Shown piece after piece: positions 56,632-64,000 of a DNA stretch of 64,000 bases. The position numbers and the translations under genes were made by a program. The stretch is from an uncultured Clostridia bacterium (GTDB lineage Bacteria; Bacillota; Clostridia; Oscillospirales; Acutalibacteraceae). How positions within the stretch are numbered: the first letter of the stretch is position 1; each line of letters starts with the position of its first letter. A model generated the notes under the pieces. The model was not told the origin of the DNA and made no database searches. It saw only the letters and a list, made by a program, of their open reading frames with translations. Location of the stretch: positions 62,001 through 126,000 of the forward strand of contig CAMEBF010000005.1 in the NCBI GenBank assembly GCA_945912145.1. Direction: 5' to 3'.

Positions 56632-57693
56632 TTATTTCGTAGCGCAGGCGCCGCTGAGCATGGGCAGAATCTCAATCGGAGAAAGCCCGTAGCGGATGCC
56701 TTCGATGATATGAATGATATTTTTGATCTCGTTTTCGCAAAGATAACAGTACGCGAACATGACCGTTCCCGGATCCTGCGAACGGCGGATTGCCTTGGTA
56801 AACACGTCCGCTAAGTATTCGTCCGCCCGGTGGGACAGATCGCGGTCGCTCTGCTCGGTGACGATCCCGCCGAGATAGGTTCCGGAGACGATCGCGTCGA
56901 GAGAAGCGGCGTCTGGTGCGAGCAGCATCGCGTCAATCTGCTTCGGCGTAAAATGCGTCAGCAGGGGATTGCGGATGGTGTCGGTAATCTCCGGCGCCAC
57001 GGTAAACCGCTTCATGCGGTAGAGAATCTTGATCAGATGAACGTCTTTCATCGTTCGATAGAGGTTCCCGAGCTCGTTCTTTTCCGAGATTGTTTTCTTT
57101 TTCTTCCCTGCGACGAGCTTTACAAATTCGCCGTCTAAGAAGTTGCGGAACTCGGCTTGTACGACCGTGAGATTGCCTAAAACGCGGTATTTCGTCAGCG
57201 CGTCGCGGAATGTGTCGTAATAGGGCGTGCCCTTGACGCCGTCGAGAATGTCCTCCTGTGTCTTTGCCTGCGCGAGTCGGTACAGGTTCAGGTGCGACCT
57301 TTCATTATAGAAAACAGGGAACGTGAACAGATAGTCGCGCCGCTTCGTTTCAAGCGAGCTTAGCACGTTGACGATCTGCTGCGTGTCATATTTCAGAATG
57401 AAATATTCATACAGATCGCTTCCGGCGGCTTTCTGAAAGCGGATCACGGACTCGCAATCGTTATACATTTTATTGTAAAGCAGAGTTTCGAGCTGGCTTC
57501 TCTGCCATTCGCCGGAAACGTTCAGCCCCTCAAATATTTCCGAATACGCGGTTTTTGTCCGCAGATATTCGGCAATGTCATTGACGGAATGCAGCGCGAG
57601 CAGGTCGTTATAGTTTTTTGCGGTCAGCCGTTTGCCGTACAGGCAGCGGACTTTTGCGAAAACGGCGTTCGCGGCAAAATTCGGCATCTTCAT
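56632..57693 (-). CDS. atpC: V-type ATP synthase subunit C
   Basis: 353 residues, the AC39/subunit C funnel protein linking rotor and stalk. Helical throughout; segments such as NAVFAKVRCLYGKRLTA, EYFILKYDTQQIVNVL and FAYCYLCENEIKNI HIIEGIRYG (family ENExxNL/R pattern) mark it. Its ATG overlaps the stop of subunit G/H by four bases (ATGA), so it is translationally coupled. Confidence 0.94.
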   Translation of the reverse strand: MKMPNFAANAVFAKVRCLYGKRLTAKNYNDLLALHSVNDIAEYLRTKTAYSEIFEGLNVSGEWQRSQLETLLYNKMYNDCESVIRFQKAAGSDLYEYFILKYDTQQIVNVLSSLETKRRDYLFTFPVFYNERSHLNLYRLAQAKTQEDILDGVKGTPYYDTFRDALTKYRVLGNLTVVQAEFRNFLDGEFVKLVAGKKKKTISEKNELGNLYRTMKDVHLIKILYRMKRFTVAPEITDTIRNPLLTHFTPKQIDAMLLAPDAASLDAIVSGTYLGGIVTEQSDRDLSHRADEYLADVFTKAIRRSQDPGTVMFAYCYLCENEIKNIIHIIEGIRYGLSPIEILPMLSGACATK

Positions 57694-58007
57694 GATTCGT
57701 CACGCAGAACGCGGGCAAAAATTTCGTCCGTCCATTGCGCTTTTTTCTCCTTCTCAAGCGCACGCATATTTTCGATGGCTGCGCGGCTTTCGTCTTCGGC
57801 GGACTGCATCGACGACGCGACCGATTGCTTATGCTCGGCACGCAGGCGTTCGACTTCCTTTTCGGCGTCCTGCAGACGCTCTTCGAGAATATGTTTCTTT
57901 TCTTTTTCGGCTTCGGCCGCCGCTTCCGCCTTGTATTTTTCGGCTTCCAATGCCCATTCATGCGCCTTTTTTTCAGCCGCCAGAATGTCTTTGAGCATAC
58001 TTCCCAC
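57690..58007 (-). CDS. atpH: V-type ATP synthase subunit G/H (peripheral-stalk coiled coil)
   Basis: 105 residues, nearly all helix with heptads (ILAAEKKAHEWALEAEKYKA, then EERLQDAEKEVERLRAEHKQ). It matches the subunit H/G partner of E in the peripheral stalk and is the first gene of the operon. The start is GTG at 58007 after AAAGGCGG; an ATG three codons in is an alternative. An overlapping frame of 133 codons on the same strand has no family likeness and is a shadow. Confidence 0.8.
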   Translation of the reverse strand: MGSMLKDILAAEKKAHEWALEAEKYKAEAAAEAEKEKKHILEERLQDAEKEVERLRAEHKQSVASSMQSAEDESRAAIENMRALEKEKKAQWTDEIFARVLRDES

Positions 58008-58041
58008 ACATATCGCCGCCTTTTTATATTATATACTCTAT

Positions 58042-58069
58042 ATTATAATCACTTTTGGCTTCATTGCAA
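58042..58069 (-). promoter_or_regulatory. Promoter of the V-ATPase operon
   Basis: On the - strand: TTGCAA (58069-58064), 16 bp, TATAAT (58047-58042). Confidence 0.75.
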
Positions 58070-58138
58070 CGGCAAAAATACCGAAAGTAAGACCGAAAAT
58101 GTCGATTTTTTCGTGCGTATTGATTTTCCGCAAAGCGG

Positions 58139-58167
58139 TTGCACTGAGCTTCCGAAGCGTGTAAAAT
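58139..58167 (+). promoter_or_regulatory. Promoter of the EFR1 gene
   Basis: TTGCAC at 58139-58144, 17 bp, TAAAAT at 58162-58167. Confidence 0.65.
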
Positions 58168-58198
58168 AGGGAACGGATTAACGGAAAGGGTGAAAACC

Positions 58199-58948
58199 AT
58201 GATTCTTTATTTTTCGGGAACGGGCAATTCCCGTTATGCGGCTGAGACGCTTGCACGCTTGCTCGATGAGAAAACAGAGGATATGAGCATTTTGCTCAGA
58301 GAAAACTGTCGGGAGCTTGAGCTGACGAACGAAAAACGGCTCGGCTTTGTCTTTCCCGTCTATTACAGCGGACTGCCGACGGTCGTTTCGCGTTTTTTAG
58401 ATACAGTTAAGTTTATTCTTCCGAGCGATGTCTATGTTTTTTGCGTGATTACTTGCGGCGGCTCGGCGGCCGGTGCGGATGCGCTGTTTCGCAAGCGCAT
58501 GGCGGAAAAGAAAAGTTCGGTCGCGTTCACGGCGTCGGTTAAAATGCCGGATAACTACGTTCTGCTCTATAATCCCGCGACGCAGGAAGAGGCGGAAAAG
58601 ACGATGCAAGAAGCCGACAAAACGCTTGCGTCGATAGGGGAACAGCTCCGGCAGCAGCAGACAGGCGGCTATGACAGCGGCTTTGGAGGCAAGCTTGCCG
58701 GCGGCGTCATGCAGACGATGTATTCGCTTTTGCGGAACACGAAAAAGTTTTTCGCCGATGACAACTGCACCGGCTGCGGAGAGTGTGAGACGCTCTGCCC
58801 GGAAAGCGTGATCCGGCTGATAGACGGCAAACCCTCCTGGACGCAGAAAAAGTGCGCGCATTGTACGGCGTGCATCAACCGCTGTCCGACAAGAGCGATC
58901 CAGTACGGCAAAGCGACGGAAAAACGCGGACGATACAAAAAAGACTGA
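58199..58948 (+). CDS. EFR1-family flavodoxin-ferredoxin fusion
   Basis: 249 residues from the ATG at 58199 (AAAGGGTGA before it). The first ~150 residues are flavodoxin-like: ILYFSGTGNSRYAAETLA for the FMN phosphate and VFPVYYSGLPTVVSRFL. The last 60 carry two 4Fe-4S clusters: CTGCGECETLCPESVI and CAHCTACINRCPTRAI. Proteins of this plan are called EFR1 ferredoxins in Clostridia and shuttle electrons in anaerobic metabolism. Partner enzymes are not visible in the window. Confidence 0.93.
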   Translation: MILYFSGTGNSRYAAETLARLLDEKTEDMSILLRENCRELELTNEKRLGFVFPVYYSGLPTVVSRFLDTVKFILPSDVYVFCVITCGGSAAGADALFRKRMAEKKSSVAFTASVKMPDNYVLLYNPATQEEAEKTMQEADKTLASIGEQLRQQQTGGYDSGFGGKLAGGVMQTMYSLLRNTKKFFADDNCTGCGECETLCPESVIRLIDGKPSWTQKKCAHCTACINRCPTRAIQYGKATEKRGRYKKD

Positions 58949-58972
58949 ACCGCGTTCCGCGGTGTTGCTCGC

Positions 58973-59106
58973 CGCAGTGAAAAGTGAAAAGTGAAGAGAA
59001 TCGGAAGCCCTGCGGGCTTGGATTTATAATAAATCGATTGTACACTTTATAATCAAAAGGCGACAGCCTTTTCCGACATTGCACATTGCACTTTGCACAT
59101 TAAAAA
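58973..59106. repeat. Intergenic palindromic repeat array
   Basis: Starts with AGTGAAAAGTGAAAAGTGAAG, then GAAGCCCTGCGGGCTTGG and AAAAGGCGACAGCCTTTT, and ends in TTGCACATTGCACTTTGCAC units. Same family as 8610-8862, here in the opposite order. Confidence 0.65.
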
Positions 59107-59148
59107 AAATCCGCCGCATCGCGTTTCAGCTTGATGCAGCGGTCATTG

Positions 59149-60606
59149 TTATGTTTCTTTCGCTTCGGCTTCGGCCTGTTCCGCTTGGGCGTGGCGTTCG
59201 CGCAGTTCCTTTTCGATAAAGGCTTTGCGTTCCTTGTCGTCCGAAATGAACGAGATGACGATGATGTACAGGAGCGAGCCGATGGCAGGCCAGAGAATGA
59301 AGAGCGGCCATTGCGCCTTGTTGAATTTTGCGCCCTGATGACGCAGATCCAGATTGCTGTTGTAGCCGATAAAACGCATGATGTAGCCCTTGATGATGGA
59401 CTTTGAAGCGTCGCTGAGTTTGGAGATCAGGTTCTGCACCGAGAACGAAATGCCCTCTGTCCGCTGTCCCGTTTTCCACTCAACATAGTCAATGGAGTCG
59501 CTTGTCAGGGAACGGTGCGCGATGTCTTTCATGTTCAGCAGAATCTGTGCGGTTGCCAGCAGTACGCCAACGGTAATGATCCGCGGCGCGGAGGTGAAGC
59601 CGATAAAATAGGACGAAATACGGCAGATGATGTTGACGATCTCCGAGGTGATCAGCATCTTTTTCATGCCGCCGATTTTGTCGATGATGGGCAGAGCCTT
59701 GAGCAGGCAGATCGCGCCGGGAATGCCGTAGAGCGTACTGAAGATCAGCTGGGAGGTCTCGCCGTCGAGCGTCATGCTGCCGAGATGGAACGAGACGGAG
59801 CTTTTGAAGAAATACTGCCAGTCGATGCCGCCGAAGATCATGCCGCTGAAACGGGCCAGAGAGATGAGCAGCAGGACTTTGTTGTGACGCAGAACGGTGA
59901 TGGTTTGCAGAAGGTTTTCTTTTGGCTGCTCGGTGCGGACAAGCTCGTGCACCTTGTAGGCGTCCATCGAGATCAGCTCGCCGCCGAGGCAGAAAATAAG
60001 TGCGCCTATAAATATGACAACGGATTCCGAAAGCCCGGTCGCGTCGCGGAAATTTTGGCTGTCGATCAGTTGGAAGACCATGACGACGGCTCCGCCGGCT
60101 CCCGCGCCGATGGAAACCCATTGCGCCACGCGTGATCGTTCATGCGAATGCGGCGAGGAAAGGGAGATCATGCCCCACAGCGCGACGTCCTGCACGGAAT
60201 ACAGCACGTCCCACAGCAGATACGAAACGACCATGACTGCCAGTGCCGCATTTGTATTCAGATGCAGATTCATAAACAGCACGAGCGCGACTAAGCCGAT
60301 AATCGGCGGCAGCTTTAAGAGATACGGACGCAGCTTTTCGCCCGATTTGCAGCGTCTTTTGTCGATCAGCGCGCCGACCAGCGGATCGTTCACGGCGTCC
60401 CAGATCCGGCTGAAGCCCTGCACATAGCCGACCTTGACCGGGTCGATCTTCAATACTGTGGTGCAAAAATAATACCACCAGTTGTTCTGGAAATTGTACG
60501 CCATGTTCTGACCGGCAAGACCCGTCGCGTAGGCAAGCAGATTCCGATTCGGAACATAGCCCTCTTCGGCCTCTTTAGAAAAGAAGAATTTGATGGGATT
60601 TTTCAT
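59149..60606 (-). CDS. GPH-family sugar:cation symporter (MelB-like MFS)
   Basis: 485 residues with about twelve hydrophobic segments. It begins ...VPNRNLLAYATGLAGQNMAYNF and has the MFS loop GYVQGFSRIWDAVNDPLVGALIDKRRCKSGEKLRPYLL, of which DAVNDPLVG and KRRCKSGEKLRPYLL mark the glycoside-pentoside-hexuronide family. A second marker is YVEWKTGQRTEGISFSVQNL near residue 385. It imports an oligosaccharide or glycoside with H+ or Na+. Upstream, on the other strand, no matching glycosidase is complete in the window. Flanked by repeats on both sides. Confidence 0.9.
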   Translation of the reverse strand: MKNPIKFFFSKEAEEGYVPNRNLLAYATGLAGQNMAYNFQNNWWYYFCTTVLKIDPVKVGYVQGFSRIWDAVNDPLVGALIDKRRCKSGEKLRPYLLKLPPIIGLVALVLFMNLHLNTNAALAVMVVSYLLWDVLYSVQDVALWGMISLSSPHSHERSRVAQWVSIGAGAGGAVVMVFQLIDSQNFRDATGLSESVVIFIGALIFCLGGELISMDAYKVHELVRTEQPKENLLQTITVLRHNKVLLLISLARFSGMIFGGIDWQYFFKSSVSFHLGSMTLDGETSQLIFSTLYGIPGAICLLKALPIIDKIGGMKKMLITSEIVNIICRISSYFIGFTSAPRIITVGVLLATAQILLNMKDIAHRSLTSDSIDYVEWKTGQRTEGISFSVQNLISKLSDASKSIIKGYIMRFIGYNSNLDLRHQGAKFNKAQWPLFILWPAIGSLLYIIVISFISDDKERKAFIEKELRERHAQAEQAEAEAKET

Positions 60607-60659
60607 AGGAACGCCCCTTTTATATGGAAATGTTTATATTTTCAATAAGTGCTTTATTG

Positions 60660-60738
60660 AATGTGCAAAGTGCAGTTTCGGAAGCCCTGCGGGCTTATAT
60701 TTTTACGCCTGCGGCGCGCATTTTCGATATTGAACTTT
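60660..60738. repeat. Intergenic palindromic repeat
   Basis: TGTGCAAAGTGCAGTTTC, GAAGCCCTGCGGGCTT and CGCCTGCGGCGCG, again the GCAGG-type modules. The remaining gap up to 60868 is AT-rich and holds no credible gene. Confidence 0.6.
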
Positions 60739-60867
60739 CATAATGGAATTATTATAAAACATCCCCATTAAAATTGCAATAACAAAATTATTTTTTGTTA
60801 AAAATAAACAGAAAAAGCATCTGTTTTTTTGTTCGGAATCGGATTTCTTTTCCATCTTCTTTAACAG

Positions 60868-60896
60868 TTGAATTTGTTCGGGTTTTGTGGTAGAAT
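60868..60896 (+). promoter_or_regulatory. Promoter of radC
   Basis: TTGAAT at 60868-60873, 17 bp, TAGAAT at 60891-60896. Confidence 0.65.
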
Positions 60897-60919
60897 AAAC
60901 GGAAAGCGAGGTGAAAACG

Positions 60920-61684
60920 ATGCCGGAGAAAAAGGAAAACGCCCATGAGGGACACCGTAAGCGTCTGCGCGACAAGTTTTTGCACGACGGCAATTTCGAT
61001 GCGTTTCCGCCGCACAATGTGCTGGAATTATTGCTGTTCTATTCCATTCCGAGGGCAGATACCAACGAGCTGGCTCACCGCCTGATCGAGACGTTCGGCT
61101 CTCTGCGCGGTGTGTTTGACGCGCCGTATGAGTCGCTTTTGCTTGTGCCCGGTGTCGGCGAACAGACGGCGTCGCTCATTAAGCTGATTCCGTCCCTGAC
61201 AAAGGTTTATTTAGAGGAAAACGCCTCCGACATCCGCTATCTCACTTCGACCGAGGACGCGGTACGGTTTCTGAAGCCAAAGTTTACCGCCATGGCGAAC
61301 GAAGCGCTGATCATGGTCAGTCTCAACGACGCGGGAAAGATCCTGAAAACGTCGCTCATCAGTCAGGGCGGTGCGCATTTTACCGAAGTGGACGTCCGCA
61401 AAATCATGGGCGAATTGCTCGGAAGCCGTGCGACTGCCGTTATCATCGCTCACAATCATCCCGGCGGCGTCTGCGCGCCGTCACGGGCCGATCATGATAT
61501 GACCGCGAAGCTCGCGAGACTGCTCGGCAGCATCGAAGTGACGCTTCTCAATCATATTATTATCACACAGGACGATTACTTTTCCTTTGCGGGGAATCCG
61601 AAGTTTGCGGATTGTTTTCTGCCTCCGCAGCGCGAACGGTTCTGTTCTTCGCCGGAGGAGATTGAAAAACAAAAGGAGAGATAA
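60920..61684 (+). CDS. radC: RadC-family JAB-domain protein
   Basis: 254 residues from the ATG at 60920, with GCGAGGTGA before it. An N-terminal helix-hairpin-helix region (LLLVPGVGEQTASLIKLIPSL) precedes the JAMM metal motif IIAHNHPGGVCAPSRADHDMT (HxHP...D in sense) and the upstream Glu. RadC proteins are linked to DNA repair and transformation by name, but the biochemical role is poorly known. It lies four bases before the patatin gene and shares its transcript. Confidence 0.93.
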   Translation: MPEKKENAHEGHRKRLRDKFLHDGNFDAFPPHNVLELLLFYSIPRADTNELAHRLIETFGSLRGVFDAPYESLLLVPGVGEQTASLIKLIPSLTKVYLEENASDIRYLTSTEDAVRFLKPKFTAMANEALIMVSLNDAGKILKTSLISQGGAHFTEVDVRKIMGELLGSRATAVIIAHNHPGGVCAPSRADHDMTAKLARLLGSIEVTLLNHIIITQDDYFSFAGNPKFADCFLPPQRERFCSSPEEIEKQKER

Positions 61685-61688
61685 GAAC

Positions 61689-62519
61689 ATGACAGGACTG
61701 ATTGACGTCGGCGGCGGTATGCGCGACATATACGGTGCCGGCGTGATGGATTATTTTCTGGATCACGACGTGCGGTTCGACGTTTGCATCGGCGTATCGG
61801 CGGGCAGCGCGAACGTCGCGTCATTTCTGGCGCATCAGCGTGAACGGAATTACCGTTTTTATACGGATTATGCCCGACGGAAGGAATATATGAGCCTTCA
61901 GCACCTGCGCAAAAGCGGTTCATATTTTGATCTTGATTATATTTATTCGGTTTTATCAAACGAAGACGGAGAAGATCCGATTGATTATGATACGCTTTCC
62001 CAATCGGATTCGGAATTTATCGTCGTGACGACTGACGCCGAAACCGGAGACGCCGTTTATTTTACGAAAAATGAGATGGCACGCAACGACTTCTGGCTGC
62101 TGAAGGCTTCAAGCGCGATCCCGCCGGCTTGTAGAGCCTATCAACGGGATGGCAAGGCGTATTTTGACGGCGGTCTGGCCGATCCGATCCCGCTTGAAAA
62201 GGCTCTGGAGCTTGGCTGTGACAAGATCGTTGTCATCATTCCGCGTCCTCCCGCCGAAAAAGGGCGTGAGCTTTCGGGCGTGATGAAGCCGTTTCTGAAG
62301 GATTACCCGGCGATCTTGGATAAATTCGCGCACCGTCCCGCAATTTATAACGGAAAATTAAAGCTCCTGCGCCGTCTCGAGCAGGAGGGAAAGGTGATTC
62401 TGATCGCACCGGACAGCGATAAGGGGCTGAGTATGGTGACGCGTGACCGGGAAAAGCTTGACGCGTATTATCATAAAGGCTATCATGATGCAGCAAAAGC
62501 AATGGCGGAGCTTCGGTAA
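61689..62519 (+). CDS. Patatin-like phospholipase
   Basis: 276 residues from the ATG at 61689 (AAAAGGAGA before it). The oxyanion loop is DVGGGMRDIYGAGVMDYF, the nucleophile elbow CIGVSAGSANVASF (GVSAGS) and the catalytic Asp is in YFDGGLADPIPL (DGG). This is the patatin dyad of bacterial phospholipase A-like enzymes; no signal or membrane segment, so it acts inside the cell. The C-terminal part is an extra helical region (KLKLLRRLEQEGKVILIAP). It ends in a terminator hairpin. Confidence 0.93.
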   Translation: MTGLIDVGGGMRDIYGAGVMDYFLDHDVRFDVCIGVSAGSANVASFLAHQRERNYRFYTDYARRKEYMSLQHLRKSGSYFDLDYIYSVLSNEDGEDPIDYDTLSQSDSEFIVVTTDAETGDAVYFTKNEMARNDFWLLKASSAIPPACRAYQRDGKAYFDGGLADPIPLEKALELGCDKIVVIIPRPPAEKGRELSGVMKPFLKDYPAILDKFAHRPAIYNGKLKLLRRLEQEGKVILIAPDSDKGLSMVTRDREKLDAYYHKGYHDAAKAMAELR

Positions 62520-62540
62520 GCTCTGCCATTTTCAATGAAT
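62502..62540 (+). terminator. Terminator overlapping the patatin stop
   Basis: AATGGCGGAGCTT pairs with AAGCTCTGCCATT around CGGT, followed by TTTTC. The stop codon TAA is in the loop-proximal arm. Confidence 0.7.
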
Positions 62541-62544
62541 AACG

Positions 62545-62592
62545 AATAATGAATAATTTCGGAAGCCCTGCAGGCTTGGGTATTTTTTTGTG
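62545..62592. repeat. Short intergenic repeat
   Basis: AATAACGAATAATGAATAAT followed by GAAGCCCTGCAGGCTT; a minimal member of the palindromic family. Confidence 0.5.
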
Positions 62593-62594
62593 AC

Positions 62595-63308
62595 TTATTG
62601 ATCCGATTCAATGCCGAGCAGCTCCAACTCGTCTTTTTTGTCCTGTTTGGAGCGTGCCACGACCTCGGCGCGCAGCTTTTTGCGGTTCTTGCCACCGATG
62701 ATGCCATTGCGGTAAAACGCAACCAGGAACATACCGAGAACGGAGCCCACCGCGCAGCAGATAAAGTCCGTCATGGTATCGACCAGACCGACTTCGGAGA
62801 TGATGTCCGAGGTCTGGAGCACGTAGCCGTAGACTCTGTCCATTGTGAACTCATACAGCTCCCATGCGACGGCGATGAACATCGAGAACGTCAGGGCGAA
62901 AAAGGACGCAAGTGCGGGGCTTAAATGCCGCTTTTTGCCCTGGAACACCACGGCGAAGTCATAGCCGAACCAGGTGGCGATAAAGCCTGAGCTGAAGTGC
63001 GAGAGAATATCGAAAAAGTGAATATTGGTTCTTGTATTGAGAATATAGACGACGCAGCTGTAAACAAGGAAGACATTCAGCAGCGTCTGTGAAAAATAAT
63101 TGACACGCGTGATAAATGATTTCCCGCCGAAGAGCTGCCACATATCCCACATATGCGAAAACGCGATGGCGAACAGCCCCATCAGAAACATGGTGACGGA
63201 GTTGTTGAGCATTCCGTAGACGGAAAACGCCAGCAACAGAGCGCGGCAGACCCACCAGATGATTTGGTGCGCCTTGGGGATCGGTGTGATTTGATTCAGC
63301 TTTTTCAT
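62595..63308 (-). CDS. Six-helix membrane protein of DUF2238-like type
   Basis: 237 residues from the ATG at 63308 (GAGGTC before it); an earlier ATG at 63332 lies before that site. It has about six membrane helices (WWVCRALLLAFSVYGML, FLMGLFAIAFSHMW, NVFLVYSCVVYIL, FFALTFSMFIAVAWELYEF and DFICCAVGSVLGMFLVAF). The phrases HFFDILSHFSSGFIATWFGYD and AWELYEFTMDRVYG followed by DTMTDFICCAVG match the DUF2238/YjdF-like membrane proteins. Function unknown. The tail is basic and polar. Confidence 0.72.
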   Translation of the reverse strand: MKKLNQITPIPKAHQIIWWVCRALLLAFSVYGMLNNSVTMFLMGLFAIAFSHMWDMWQLFGGKSFITRVNYFSQTLLNVFLVYSCVVYILNTRTNIHFFDILSHFSSGFIATWFGYDFAVVFQGKKRHLSPALASFFALTFSMFIAVAWELYEFTMDRVYGYVLQTSDIISEVGLVDTMTDFICCAVGSVLGMFLVAFYRNGIIGGKNRKKLRAEVVARSKQDKKDELELLGIESDQ

Positions 63309-63414
63309 GGTATTGACCTCGTTTTGTTTCATGTACTATGTCGGAATATCAGGATAACGGCTTTATTTTACCATATTATATGGTCGTATGCAAGAAAAAA
63401 ATGAAAAAAATAAG

Positions 63415-63443
63415 TTGCGTCGCTTTCTTTCTTATGCTACAAT
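63415..63443 (+). promoter_or_regulatory. Promoter of the last gene
   Basis: TTGCGT at 63415-63420, 17 bp, TACAAT at 63438-63443. Confidence 0.65.
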
Positions 63444-63474
63444 AAGCACAAAAACGACTAAAGGATAACGCGAT

Positions 63475-64000
63475 ATGAAAGTTTCAGAAGCCTTCCCCGT
63501 CTGGGGACCTTATTCCAAAAAATACATGGGGATTTCCCGTCTTGCCGATCACGATTTCGCAAAGGGCGTCCGGTTTGATTTTACCACCGTTCCTGCGATC
63601 TTCGGCGGCGACATCAAAGTCCCGAACGTCACGCTGCCGTCGGGCTGTCACCCGTGGCGCTGTTCGGCTGATTATTCGGTTTTCACCTATCGGCACGACC
63701 TCGAGTGGAAGGACAAGGTCTATGCGGAGGTGTCCTATGTCCGGCTATCCGATGAGAGCACGTTGGTTCGTACGGAATTTGTCAACAACTCCGAGCTGAC
63801 GCAGAACTGTCTGATTGATTATTTCAGTTCAATCGAGTTTCCGTCACCGTCCTACTGTGCGCTGACACTGCCTGACAAGTGTGATGTTAAAAATGCCACG
63901 GATTACGACGAGTATACATACGCCGAGACACGCCCCTGGGACGAAGAGAATGCGGACGGCTTCAAAAAAGGCGAATTTGCCGATAATCGTTTTGTCGGCG
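63475..64000 (+). CDS. Carbohydrate-related protein, 3'-truncated by the window edge
   Basis: 175 residues are visible, starting at ATG 63475 after AAAGGA, with no stop before the edge. It opens KVSEAFPVWGPYSKKYMG and continues with beta-rich phrases (GVRFDFTTVPAIFGG, RTEFVNNSELTQNCLIDYF and IEFPSPSYCALTLP). The pattern of strands followed by a phrase about terminal TEFVNNS looks like the N-terminal beta-sandwich of a large glycoside hydrolase (for example the MGH1/GH63-like or phosphorylase types). A family cannot be fixed from this part. Position near the GPH transporter fits a sugar-use role. Confidence 0.6.
   Translation, partial: MKVSEAFPVWGPYSKKYMGISRLADHDFAKGVRFDFTTVPAIFGGDIKVPNVTLPSGCHPWRCSADYSVFTYRHDLEWKDKVYAEVSYVRLSDESTLVRTEFVNNSELTQNCLIDYFSSIEFPSPSYCALTLPDKCDVKNATDYDEYTYAETRPWDEENADGFKKGEFADNRFVG

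Overview
The window looks like a chromosomal segment of an anaerobic, spore-forming, gut-associated Firmicute, most like the Oscillospiraceae/Ruminococcaceae (Clostridia). This rests on a sporulation-linked yabP-yabQ-divIC block and spoVT, a nine-gene V-type ATPase, a choloylglycine-hydrolase-family protein, a GPH-type sugar symporter, a BspA-like leucine-rich-repeat surface protein, IreB, strong GGAGG/GGTGA ribosome sites with frequent TTG starts, and clear TTGACA/TATAAT promoters. I made no species call.

Layout. 1-7743: housekeeping genes on + (argH fragment, Ktr/Trk potassium uptake pair, a lone parA, glycogen synthase, a TIM-barrel isomerase, a CPBP protease). 7828-9290: a PHP protein on - and a repeat-rich gap. 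9294-16420: S4 protein (rqcP), two inserted genes (a DUF4886-like protein and an HtrA protease), yabP, yabQ, divIC, an S1 protein, rpsO and pnp. 16600-18900: a zinc-ribbon protein, a structured leader with a radical SAM gene, and a 167-bp repeat. 18956-23871 (-): two tandem-SCP2-like proteins around a class III aminotransferase and a split transketolase. 24187-26537: tRNA-Ala, a PadR pair, a second PHP protein and tRNA-Leu. 27422-36133: an accessory island of zinc-ribbon membrane proteins with extracellular domains, plus a serine beta-lactamase-fold lipoprotein. 36266-42410: spoVT, an ECF sigma factor with a membrane beta-propeller protein, a candidate structured RNA and the LRR protein. 42448-47689: small RNAs, ireB, nnr, a candidate type I toxin-antitoxin locus, mazF, an esterase and the choloylglycine-hydrolase homologue. 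47725-58007 (-): DUF554 and the V-ATPase operon (order G/H-C-I-K-F-E-A-B-D). 58199-64000: an EFR1-type flavodoxin/ferredoxin, a GPH symporter, radC, a patatin, a membrane protein and a truncated gene at the edge.

Best leads for something undescribed: (1) a convergent small-RNA locus at 44993-45271 encoding a 24-residue hydrophobic peptide with a sequestered ribosome site, with an orphan paralogue of its RNA at 42448-42537; (2) a V-ATPase subunit I of about 947 residues whose cytoplasmic arm is duplicated in tandem; (3) the SCP2/aminotransferase/transketolase cluster, whose two transcription units share a motif near their promoters; (4) two multi-stem RNAs with terminators, at 17408-17660 and 39902-40069; (5) the zinc-ribbon envelope-protein island.

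All assignments come from reading the sequence and translations. No database search or folding program was run.
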